In this document: piece after piece, positions 15,901 to 29,200 of the stretch
Layout of the letters: each line of letters opens with the position of its first letter
Position numbering within the stretch: the stretch's first letter is position 1
Source: Sympetrum striolatum
Lineage: Eukaryota; Arthropoda; Insecta; Odonata; Libellulidae
Assembly: GCA_947579665.1 (NCBI GenBank)
Contig: OX388350.1
Coordinates: 86,261,152-86,325,151 of the forward strand
Reading direction: 5' to 3'
Length of the DNA stretch: 64,000 nucleotides
Position numbers and translations under genes: made by a program
Notes under the pieces: generated by a model
What the model was told of the DNA's origin: nothing
Databases searched by the model: none
Seen by the model: the letters and a program-made list of their open reading frames with translations, nothing else

Positions 15901-17200
15901 ATTTTTCAAATTTTCAAACGCTTGAATCTCGCTTATTTGCAATGCTAGCGCAAAACGAATGCTTATTTAGTATCAACAATAATTATACCTACCACCAGAA
16001 TTAATGGGGATCGATTTTGAGCAATTTTAAATTTGCGATTTTTCAAATTTTCAAACGCTTATATCTCGCTTATTTGCAATGCTAGCGCAAAACGAATGCT
16101 TATTTAGTATCAACAATAATTATACCTACCACCAGAATTAATGGGGATCGATTTTGAGCAATTTTAAATTTGCGATTTTTCAAATTTTCAAACGCTTATA
16201 TCTCGCTTATTTGCAATGCTAGCGCAAAACGAATGCTTATTTAGTATCAACAATAATTATACCTACCACCAGAATTAATGGGGATCGATTTTGAGCAATT
16301 TTAAATTTGCGATTTTTCAAATTTTCAAACGCTTATATCTCGCTTATTTGCAATGCTAGCGCAAAACGAATGCTTATTTAGTATCAACAATAATTATACC
16401 TACCACCAGAATTAATGGGGATCGATTTTGAGCAATTTTAAATTTGCGATTTTTCGAATTTTCAAACGCTTATATCTCGCTTATTTGCAATGCTAGCGCA
16501 AAACGAATGCTTATTTAGTATCAACAATAATTATACCTACCACCAGAATTAATGGGGATCGATTTTGAGCAATTTTAAATTTGCGATTTTTCAAATTTTC
16601 AAACGCTTATATCTCGCTTATTTGCAATGCTAGCGCAAAACGAATGCTTATTTAGTATCAACAATAATTATACCTACCACCAGAATTAATGGGGATCGAT
16701 TTTGAGCAATTTTAAATTTGCGATTTTTCAAATTTTCAAACGCTTATATCTCGCTTATTTGCAATGCTAGCGCAAAACGAATGCTTATTTAGTATCAAAA
16801 ATAATTATACCTACCACCAGAATTAATGGGGATCGATTTTGAGCAATTTTAAATTTGCGATTTTTCAAATTTTCAAACGCTTATATCTCGCTTATTTGCA
16901 ATGCTAGCGCAAAACGAATGCTTATTTAGTATCAACAATAATTATACCTACCACCAGAATTAATGGGGATCGATTTTGAGCAATTTTAAATTTGCGATTT
17001 TTCAAATTTTCAAACGCTTATATCTCGCTTATTTGCAATGCTAGCGCAAAACGAATGCTTATTTAGTATCAACAATAATTATACCTACCACCAGAATTAA
17101 TGGGGATCGATTTTGAGCAATTTTAAATTTGCGATTTTTCAAATTTTCAAACGCTTATATCTCGCTTATTTGCAATGCTAGCGCAAAACGAATAGTTATT
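12980..17200. repeat. Duplicated satellite block: 17-monomer offset
   Basis: A run of rare variants (TGTTGATC at 12991, a TATTTCTCGC change at about 13047, GTATGAACA at about 13096, AATATGGATC at about 13402, CTTGAATC at about 13593, TTCGAATT at about 14126, and an AAAAATAA form at about 14470) reappears in the same order 2329 bp downstream (17 x 137), starting at 15320. This is one block copied in tandem. Confidence 0.88.
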
Positions 17201-19079
17201 TAGTATCAACAATAATTATACCTACCACCAGAATTAATGGGGATCGATTTTGAGCAATTTTAAATTTGCGATTTTTCAAATTTTCAAACGCTTATATCTC
17301 GCTTATTTGCAATGCTAGCGCAAAACGAATGCTTATTTAGTATCAACAATAATTATACCTACCACCAGAATTAATGGGGATCGATTTTGAGCAATTTTAA
17401 ATTTGCGATTTTTCAAATTTTCAAACGCTTATATCTCGCTTATTTGCAATGCTAGCGCAAAACGAATGCTTATTTAGTATCAACAATAATTATACCTACC
17501 ACCAGAATTAATGGGGATCGATTTTGAGCAATTTTAAATTTGCGATTTTTCAAATTTTCAAACGCTTATATCTCGCTTATTTGCAATGCTAGCGCAAAAC
17601 GAATAGTTATTTAGTATCAACAATAATTATACCTACCACCAGAATTAATGGGGATCGATTTTGAGCAATTTTAAATTTGCGATTTTTCAAATTTTCAAAC
17701 GCTTATATCTCGCTCATTTGCAATGCTAGCGCAAAACGAATGCTTATTTCGTATCAACAATAATTATACCTACCACCAGAATTAATGGGGATCGATTTTG
17801 AGCAATTTTAAATTTGCGATTTTTCAAATTTTCAAACGCTTATATCTCGCTTATTTGCAATGCTAGCGCAAAACGAATGCTTATTTAGTATCAACAATAA
17901 TTATACCTACCACCAGAATTAATGGGGATCGATTTTGAGCAATTTTAAATTTGCGATTTTTCAAATTTTCAAACGCTTATATCTCGCTTATTTGCAATGC
18001 TAGCGCAAAACGAATAGTTATTTAGTATCAACAATAATTATACTTACCACCAGAATTAATGGGAATCGATTTTGAGCAATTTTAAATTTGCGATTTTTCA
18101 AATTTTCAAACGCTTATATCTCGCTTATTTGCAATGCTAGCGCAAAACGAATGCTTATTTAGTATCAACAATAATTATACCTACCACCAGAATTAATGGG
18201 GATCGATTTTGAGCAATTTTAAATTTGCGATTTTTCAAATTTTCAAACGCTTATATCTCGCTTATTTGCAATGCTAGCGCAAAACGAATGCTTATTTAGT
18301 ATCAACAATAATTATACCTACCACCAGAATTAATGGGGATCGATTTTGAGCAATTTTAAATTTGCGATTTTTCAAATTTTCAAACGCTTATATCTCGCTT
18401 ATTTGCAATGCTAGCGCAAAACGAATGCTTATTTAGTATCAACAATAATTATACCTACCACCAGAATTAATGGGGATCGATTTTGAGCAATTTTAAATTT
18501 GCGATTTTTCAAATTTTCAAATGCTTATATCTCGCTTATTTGCAATGCTAGCGCAAAACGAATGCTTATTTAGTATCAACAATAATTATACCTACCACCA
18601 GAATTAATGGGGATCGATTTTGAGCAATTTTAAATTTGCGATTTTTCAAATTTTCAAACGCTTGAATCTCGCTTATTTGCAATGCTAGCGCAAAACGAAT
18701 GCTTATTTAGTATCAACAATAATTATACCTACCACCAGAATTAATGGGGATCGATTTTGAGCAATTTTAAATTTGCGATTTTTTAAATTTTCAAACGCTT
18801 ATATCTCGCTTATTTGCAATGCTAGCGCAAAACGAATGCTTATTTAGTATCAACAATAATTATACCTACCACCAGAATTAATATGGATCGATTTTGAGCA
18901 ATTTTAAATTTGCGATTTTTCAAATTTTCAAACGCTTATATCTCGCTTATTTGCAATGCTAGCGCAAAACGAATGCTTATTTAGTATCAACAATAATTAT
19001 ACCTACCACCAGAATTAATGGGGATCGATTTTGAGCAATTTTAAATTTGCGATTTTTCAAATTTTCAAACGCTTATATC

Positions 19080-22000
19080 TCGCTTATTTGCAATGCTAGG
19101 GAAAAAGGAATGCTTATTTAGTATCAACAATAATTATACCTACCACCAGAATTAATGGGGATCGATTTTGAGCAATTTTAAATTTGCGATTTTTCAAATT
19201 TTCAAACGCTTATATCTCGCTTATTTGCAATGCTAGCGCAAAACGAATGCTTATTTAGTATCAACGATAATTATACCTACCACCAGAATTAATGGGGATC
19301 GATTTTGAGCAATTTTAAATTTGCGATTTTTCAAATTTTCAAACGCTTATATCTCGCTTATTTGCAATGCTAGCGCAAAACGAATGCTTATTTAGTATCA
19401 ACGATAATTATACCTACCACCAGAATTAATGGGGATCGATTTTGAGCAATTTTAAATTTGCGATTTTTCAAATTTTCAAACGCTTATATCTCGCTTATTT
19501 GCAATGCTAGCGCAAAACGAATGCTTATTTAGTATCAACAATAATTATACCTACCACCAGAATTAATGGGGATCGATTTTGAGCAATTTTAAATTTGCGA
19601 TTTTTCAAATTTTCAAACGCTTATATCTCGCTTATTTGCAATGCTAGCGCAAAACGAATGCTTATTTAGTATCAACAATAATTATACCTACCACCAGAAT
19701 TAATGGGGATCGATTTTGAGCAATTTTAAATTTGCGATTTTTCAAATTTTCAAACGCTTATATCTCGCTTATTTGCAATGCTAGCGCAAAACGAATGCTT
19801 ATTTAGTATCAAAAATAATTATACCTACCACCAGAATTAATGGGGATCGATTTTGAGCAATTTTAAATTTGCGATTTTTCAAATTTTCAAACGCTTATAT
19901 CTCGCTTATTTGCAATGCTAGAGCAAAACGAATGCTTATTTAGTATCAACAATAATTATACCTACCACCAGAATTAATGGGGATCGATTTTGAGCAATTT
20001 TAAATTTGCGATTTTTCAAATTTTCAAACGCTTATATCTCGCTTATTTGCAATGCTAGCGCAAAACGAATGCTTATTTAGTATCAACAATAATTATACCT
20101 ACCACCAGAATTAATGGGGATCGATTTTGAGCAATTTTAAATTTGCGATTTTTCAAATTTTCAAACGCTTATATCTCGCTTATTTGCAATGCTAGCGCAA
20201 AACGAATGCTTATTTAGTATCAACAATAATTATACCTACCACCAGAATTAATGGGGATCGATTTTGAGCAATTTTAAATTTGCGATTTTTCAAATTTTCA
20301 AACGCTTATATCTCGCTTATTTGCAATGCTAGCGCAAAACGAATGCTTATTTAGTATCAACAATAATAATACCTACCACCAGAATTAATGGGGATCGATT
20401 TTGAGCAATTTTAAATTTGCGATTTTTCGAATTTTCAAACGCTTATATCTCGCTTATTTGCAATGCTAGCGCAAAACGAATGCTTATTTAGTATCAACAA
20501 TAATTATACCTACCACCAGAATTAATGGGGATCGATTTTGAGCAATTTTAAATTTGCGATTTTTCGAATTTTCAAACGCTTATATCTCGCTTATTTGCAA
20601 TGCTAGCGCAAAACGAATGCTTATTTAGTATCAACAATAATTATACCTACCACCAGAATTAATGGGGATCGATTTTGAGCAATTTTAAATTTGCGATTTT
20701 TCAAATTTTCAAACGCTTATATCTCGCTTATTTGCAATGCTAGCGCAAAACGAATGCTTATTTAGTATCAAAAATAATTATACCTACCACCAGAATTAAT
20801 GGGGATCGATTTTGAGCAATTTTAAATTTGCGATTTTTCAAATTTTCAAACGCTTATATCTCGCTTATTTGCAATGCTAGCGCAAAACGAATGCTTATTT
20901 AGTATCAACAATAATTATACCTACCACCAGAATTAATGGGGATCGATTTTGAGCAATTTTAAATTTGCGATTTTTCAAATTTTCAAACGCTTATATCTCG
21001 CTTATTTGCAATGCTAGCGCAAAACGAATGCTTATTTAGTATCAACAATAATTATACCTACCACCAGAATTAATGGGGATATTTTGAGCAATTTTAAATT
21101 TGCGATTTTTCAAATTTTCAAACGCTTGAATCTCGCTTATTTGCAATGCTAGCGCAAAACGAATGCTTATTTAGTATCAACAATAATTATACCTACCACC
21201 AGAATTAATGGGGATCGATTTTGAGCAATTTTAAATTTGCGATTTTTCAAATTTTCAAACGCTTATATCTCGCTTATTTGCAATGCTAGCGCAAAACGAA
21301 TGCTTATTTCGTATCAACAATAATTATACCTACCACCAGAATTAATGGGGATCGATTTTGAGCAATTTTAAATTTGCGATTTTTCAAATTTTCAAACGCT
21401 TATATCTCGCTTATTTGCAATGCTAGCGCAAAACGAATGCTTATTTAGTATCAACAATAATTATACCTACCACCAGAATTAATGGGGATCGATTTTGAGC
21501 AATTTTAAATTTGCGATTTTTCAAATTTTCAAACGCTTATATCTCGCTTATTTGCAATGCTAGGGAAAAAGGAATGCTTATTTAGTATCAACAATAATTA
21601 TACCTACCACCAGAATTAATGGGGATCGATTTTGAGCAATTTTAAATTTGCGATTTTTCAAATTTTCAAACGCTTATATCTCGCTTATTTGCAATGCTAG
21701 CGCAAAACGAATGCTTATTTAGTATCAACGATAATTATACCTACCACCAGAATTAATGGGGATCGATTTTGAGCAATTTTAAATTTGCGATTTTTCAAAT
21801 TTTCAAACGCTTATATCTCGCTTATTTGCAATGCTAGCGCAAAACGAATGCTTATTTAGTATCAACGATAATTATACCTACCACCAGAATTAATGGGGAT
21901 CGATTTTGAGCAATTTTAAATTTGCGATTTTTCAAATTTTCAAACGCTTATATCTCGCTTATTTGCAATGCTAGCGCAAAACGAATGCTTATTTAGTATC

Positions 22001-25000
22001 AACAATAATTATACCTACCACCAGAATTAATGGGGATCGATTTTGAGCAATTTTAAATTTGCGATTTTTCAAATTTTCAAACGCTTGAATCTCGCTTATT
22101 TGCAATGCTAGCGCAAAACGAATGCTTATTTAGTATCAACAATAATTATACCTACCACCAGAATTAATGGGGATCGATTTTGAGCAATTTTAAATTTGCG
22201 ATTTTTTAAATTTTCAAACGCTTATATCTCGCTTATTTGCAATGCTAGCGCAAAACGAATGCTTATTTCGTATCAACAATAATTATACCTACCACCAGAA
22301 TTAATATGGATCGATTTTGAGCAATTTTAAATTTGCGATTTTTCAAATTTTCAAACGCTTATATCTCGCTTATTTGCAATGCTAGCGAAAAACGAATGCT
22401 TATTTAGTATCAACAATAATTATACCTACCACCAGAATTAATGGGGATCGATTTTGAGCAATTTTAAATTTGCGATTTTTCAAATTTTCAAACGCTTATA
22501 TCTCGCTTATTTGCAATGCTAGGGAAAAAGGAATGCTTATTTAGTATCAACAATAATTATACCTACCACCAGAATTAATGGGGATCGATTTTGAGCAATT
22601 TTAAATTTGCGATTTTTCAAATTTTCAAACGCTTATATCTCGCTTATTTGCAATGCTAGCGCAAAACGAATGCTTATTTAGTATCAACGATAATTATACC
22701 TACCACCAGAATTAATGGGGATCGATTTTGAGCAATTTTAAATTTGCGATTTTTCAAATTTTCAAACGCTTATATCTCGCTTATTTGCAATGCTAGCGCA
22801 AAACGAATGCTTATTTAGTATCAACGATAATTATACCTACCACCAGAATTAATGGGGATCGATTTTGAGCAATTTTAAATTTGCGATTTTTCAAATTTTC
22901 AAACGCTTATATCTCGCTTATTTGCAATGCTAGCGCAAAACGAATGCTTATTTAGTATCAACAATAATTATACCTACCACCAGAATTAATGGGGATCGAT
23001 TTTGAGCAATTTTAAATTTGCGATTTTTCAAATTTTCAAACGCTTATATCTCGCTTATTTGCAATGCTAGCGCAAAACGAATGCTTATTTAGTATCAACA
23101 ATAATTAAACCTACCACCAGAATTAATGGGGATCGATTTTGAGCAATTTTAAATTTGCGATTTTTCAAATTTTCAAACGCTTATATCTCGCTTATTTGCA
23201 ATGCTAGCGCAAAACGAATGCTTATTTAGTATCAAAAATAATTATACCTACCACCAGAATTAATGGGGATCGATTTTGAGCAATTTTAAATTTGCGATTT
23301 TTCAAATTTTCAAACGCTTATATCTCGCTTATTTGCAATGCTAGAGCAAAACGAATGCTTATTTAGTATCAACAATAATTATACCTACCACCAGAATTAA
23401 TGGGGATCGATTTTGAGCAATTTTAAATTTGCGATTTTTCAAATTTTCAAACGCTTATATCTCGCTTATTTGCAATGCTAGCGCAAAACGAATGCTTATT
23501 TAGTATCAACAATAATTATACCTACCACCAGAATTAATGGGGATCGATTTTGAGCAATTTTAAATTTGCGATTTTTCAAATTTTCAAACGCTTATATCTC
23601 GCTTATTTGCAATGCTAGCGCAAAACGAATGCTTATTTAGTATCAACAATAATTATACCTACCACCAGAATTAATGGGGATCGATTTTGAGCAATTTTAA
23701 ATTTGCGATTTTTCAAATTTTCAAACGCTTATATCTCGCTTATTTGCAATGCTAGCGCAAAACGAATGCTTATTTAGTATCAACAATAACAATACCTACC
23801 ACCAGAATTAATGGGGATCGATTTTGAGCAATTTTAAATTTGCGATTTTTCAAATTTTCAAACGCTTATATCTCGCTTATTTGCAATGCTAGCGCAAAAC
23901 GAATGCTTATTTAGTATCAACAATAATTATACCTACCACCAGAATTAATGGGGATCGATTTTGAGCAATTTTAAATTTGCGATTTTTCGAATTTTCAAAC
24001 GCTTATATCTCGCTTATTTGCAATGCTAGCGCAAAACGAATGCTTATTTAGTATCAACAATAATTATACCTACCACCAGAATTAATGGGGATCGATTTTG
24101 AGCAATTTTAAATTTGCGATTTTTCAAATTTTCAAACGCTTATATCTCGCTTATTTGCAATGCTAGCGCAAAACGAATGCTTATTTAGTATCAACAATAA
24201 TTATACCTACCACCAGAATTAATGGGGATCGATTTTGAGCAATTTTAAATTTGCGATTTTTCAAATTTTCAAACGCTTATATCTCGCTTATTTGCAATGC
24301 TAGCGCAAAACGAATGCTTATTTAGTATCAAAAATAATTATACCTACCACCAGAATTAATGGGGATCGATTTTGAGCAATTTTAAATTTGCGATTTTTCA
24401 AATTTTCAAACGCTTATATCTCGCTTATTTGCAATGCTAGCGCAAAACGAATGCTTATTTAGTATCAACAATAATTATACCTACCACCAGAATTAATGGG
24501 GATCGATTTTGAGCAATTTTAAATTTGCGATTTTTCAAATTTTCAAACGCTTATATCTCGCTTATTTGCAATGCTAGCGCAAAACGAATGCTTATTTAGT
24601 ATCAACAATAATTATACCTACCACCAGAATTAATGGGGATCGATTTTGAGCAATTTTAAATTTGCGATTTTTCAAATTTTCAAACGCTTATATCTCGCTT
24701 ATTTGCAATGCTAGCGCAAAACGAATAGTTATTTAGTATCAACAATAATTATACCTACCACCAGAATTAATGGGGATCGATTTTGAGCAATTTTAAATTT
24801 GCGATTTTTCAAATTTTCAAACGCTTATATCTCGCTTATTTGCAATGCTAGCGCAAAACGAATGCTTATTTAGTATCAACAATAATTATACCTACCACCA
24901 GAATTAATGGGGATCGATTTTGAGCAATTTTAAATTTGCGATTTTTCAAATTTTCAAACGCTTATATCTCGCTTATTTGCAATGCTAGCGCAAAACGAAT

Positions 25001-28000
25001 GCTTATTTAGTATCAACAATAATTATACCTACCACCAGAATTAATGGGGATCGATTTTGAGCAATTTTAAATTTGCGATTTTTCAAATTTTCAAACGCTT
25101 ATATCTCGCTTATTTGCAATGCTAGCGCAAAACGAATAGTTATTTAGTATCAACAATAATTATACTTACCACCAGAATTAATGGGAATCGATTTTGAGCA
25201 ATTTTAAATTTGCGATTTTTCAAATTTTCAAACGCTTATATCTCGCTTATTTGCAATGCTAGCGCAAAACGAATGCTTATTTAGTATCAACAATAATTAT
25301 ACCTACCACCAGAATTAATGGGGATCGATTTTGAGCAATTTTAAATTTGCGATTTTTCAAATTTTCAAACGCTTATATCTCGCTTATTTGCAATGCTAGC
25401 GCAAAACGAATGCTTATTTAGTATCAACAATAATTATACCTACCACCAGAATTAATGGGGATCGATTTTGAGCAATTTTAAATTTGCGATTTTTCAAATT
25501 TTCAAACGCTTATATCTCGCTTATTTGCAATGCTAGCGCAAAACGAATGCTTATTTAGTATCAACAATAATTATACCTACCACCAGAATTAATGGGGATC
25601 GATTTTGAGCAATTTTAAATTTGCGATTTTTCAAATTTTCAAACGCTTATATCTCGCTTATTTGCAATGCTAGCGCAAAACGAATGCTTATTTAGTATCA
25701 ACAATAATTATACCTACCACCAGAATTAATGGGGATCGATTTTGAGCAATTTTAAATTTGCGATTTTTCAAATTTTCAAACGCTTGAATCTCGCTTATTT
25801 GCAATGCTAGCGCAAAACGAATGCTTATTTAGTATCAACAATAATTATACCTACCACCAGAATTAATGGGGATCGATTTTGAGCAATTTTAAATTTGCGA
25901 TTTTTCAAATTTTCAAACGCTTATATCTCGCTTATTTGCAATGCTAGCGCAAAACGAATGCTTATTTCGTATCAACAATAATTATACCTACCACCAGAAT
26001 TAATGGGGATCGATTTTGAGCAATTTTAAATTTGCGATTTTTCAAATTTTCAAACGCTTATATCTCGCTTATTTGCAATGCTAGCGCAAAACGAATGCTT
26101 ATTTAGTATCAACAATAATTATACCTACCACCAGAATTAATGGGGATCGATTTTGAGCAATTTTAAATTTGCGATTTTTCAAATTTTCAAACGCTTATAT
26201 CTCGCTTATTTGCAATGCTAGGGAAAAAGGAATGCTTATTTAGTATCAACAATAATTATACCTACCACCAGAATTAATGGGGATCGATTTTGAGCAATTT
26301 TAAATTTGCGATTTTTCAAATTTTCAAACGCTTATATCTCGCTTATTTGCAATGCTAGCGCAAAACGAATGCTTATTTAGTATCAACGATAATTATACCT
26401 ACCACCAGAATTAATGGGGATCGATTTTGAGCAATTTTTAATTTGCGATTTTTCAAATTTTCAAACGCTTATATCTCGCTTATTTGCAATGCTAGCGCAA
26501 AACGAATGCTTATTTAGTATCAACGATAATTATACCTACCACCAGAATTAATGGGGATCGATTTTGAGCAATTTTAAATTTGCGATTTTTCAAATTTTCA
26601 AACGCTTATATCTCGCTTATTTGCAATGCTAGCGCAAAACGAATGCTTATTTAGTATCAACAATAATTATACCTACCACCAGAATTAATGGGGATCGATT
26701 TTGAGCAATTTTAAATTTGCGATTTTTCAAATTTTCAAACGCTTATATCTCGCTTATTTGCAATGCTAGCGCAAAACGAATGCTTATTTAGTATCAACAA
26801 TAATTATACCTACCACCAGAATTAATGGGGATCGATTTTGAGCAATTTTAAATTTGCGATTTTTCAAATTTTCAAACGCTTATATCTCGCTTATTTGCAA
26901 TGCTAGCGCAAAACGAATGCTTATTTAGTATCAAAAATAATTATACCTACCACCAGAATTAATGGGGATCGATTTTGAGCAATTTTAAATTTGCGATTTT
27001 TCAAATTTTCAAACGCTTATATCTCGCTTATTTGCAATGCTAGAGCAAAACGAATGCTTATTTAGTATCAACAATAATTATACCTACCACCAGAATTAAT
27101 GGGGATCGATTTTGAGCAATTTTAAATTTGCGATTTTTCAAATTTTCAAACGCTTATATCTCGCTTATTTGCAATGCTAGCGCAAAACGAATGCTTATTT
27201 AGTATTAACAATAATTATACCTACCACCAGAATTAATGGGGATCGATTTTGAGCAATTTTAAATTTGCGATTTTTCAAATTTTCAAACGCTTATATCTCG
27301 CTTATTTGCAATGCTAGCGCAAAACGAATAGTTATTTAGTATCAACAATAATTATACCTACCACCAGAATTAATGGGGATCGATTTTGAGCAATTTTAAA
27401 TTTGCGATTTTTCAAATTTTCAAACGCTTATATCTCGCTTATTTGCAATGCTAGCGCAAAACGAATGCTTATTTAGTATCAACAATAATTATACCTACCA
27501 CCAAAATTAATGGGGATCGATTTTGAGCAATTTTAAATTTGCGATTTTTCAAATTTTCAAACGCTTATATCTCGCTTATTTGCAATGCTAGCGCAAAACG
27601 AATGCTTATTTAGTATCAACAATAATTATACCTACCACCAGAATTAATGGGGATCGATTTTGAGCAATTTTAAATTTGCGATTTTTCAAATTTTCAAACG
27701 CTTATATCTCGCTTATTTGCAATGCTAGCGCAAAACGAATGCTTATTTAGTATCAACAATAATTATACCTACCACCAGAATTAATGGGGATCGATTTTGA
27801 GCAATTTTAAATTTGCGATTTTTCAAATTTTCAAACGCTTGAATCTCGCTTATTTGCAATGCTAGCGCAAAACGAATGCTTATTTAGTATCAACAATAAT
27901 TATACCTACCACCAGAATTAATGGGGATCGATTTTGAGCAATTTTAAATTTGCGATTTTTCAAATTTTCAAACGCTTATATCTCGCTTATTTGCAATGCT

Positions 28001-29200
28001 AGCGCAAAACGAATGCTTATTTAGTATCAACAATAATTATACCTACCACCAGAATTAATGGGGATCGATTTTGAGCAATTTTAAATTTGCGATTTTTCAA
28101 ATTTTCAAACGCTTATATCTCGCTTATTTGCAATGCTAGCGCAAAACGAATGCTTATTTAGTATCAACAATAATTATACCTACCACCAGAATTAATGGGG
28201 ATCGATTTTGAGCAATTTTAAATTTGCGATTTTTCAAATTTTCAAACGCTTATATCTCGCTTATTTGCAATGCTAGCGCAAAACGAATGCTTATTTAGAA
28301 TCAACAATAATTATACCTACCACCAGAATTAATGGGGATCGATTTTGAGCAATTTAAAATTTGCGATTTTTCAAATTTTCAAACGCTTGAATCTCGCTTA
28401 TTTGCAATGCTAGCGCAAAACGAATGCTTATTTAGTATCAACAATAATTATACCTACCACCAGAATTAATGGGGATCGATTTTGAGCAATTTTAAATTTG
28501 CGATTTTTCAAATTTTCAAACGCTTATATCTCGCTTATTTGCAATGCTAGCGCAAAACGAATGCTTATTTCGTATCAACAATAATTATACCTACCACCAG
28601 AATTAATGGGGATCGATTTTGAGCAATTTTAAATTTGCGATTTTTCAAATTTTCAAACGCTTATATCTCGCTTATTTGCAATGCTAGCGCAAAACGAATG
28701 CTTATTTAGTATCAACAATAATTATACCTACCACCAGAATTAATGGGGATCGATTTTGAGCAATTTTAAATTTGCGATTTTTCAAATTTTCAAACGCTTA
28801 TATCTCGCTTATTTGCAATGCTAGGGAAAAAGGAATGCTTATTTAGTATCAACAATAATTATACCTACCACCAGAATTAATGGGGATCGATTTTGAGCAA
28901 TTTTAAATTTGCGATTTTTCAAATTTTCAAACGCTTATATCTCGCTTATTTGCAATGCTAGCGCAAAACGAATGCTTATTTAGTATCAACGATAATTATA
29001 CCTACCACCAGAATTAATGGGGATCGATTTTGAGCAATTTTAAATTTGCGATTTTTCAAATTTTCAAACGCTTATATCTCGCTTATTTGCAATGCTAGCG
29101 CAAAACGAATGCTTATTTAGTATCAACGATAATTATACCTACCACCAGAATTAATGGGGATCGATTTTGAGCAATTTTAAATTTGCGATTTTTCAAATTT
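19080..29200. repeat. Satellite block copied five times, marked by a GGGAAAAAGG variant
   Basis: One unusual monomer variant, GGGAAAAAGG replacing the normal GCGCAAAACG, occurs at 19099, 21563, 22522, 26221 and 28824. Each copy is followed about 166 and 303 bp later by monomers with CAACGATAAT instead of CAACAATAAT. Spacings are 2464 (18 monomers minus a 2-bp deletion near 21080), 959 (7 monomers), 3699 (27) and 2603 (19). The linked markers show copying of whole multi-monomer blocks with variable lengths. Confidence 0.88.
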
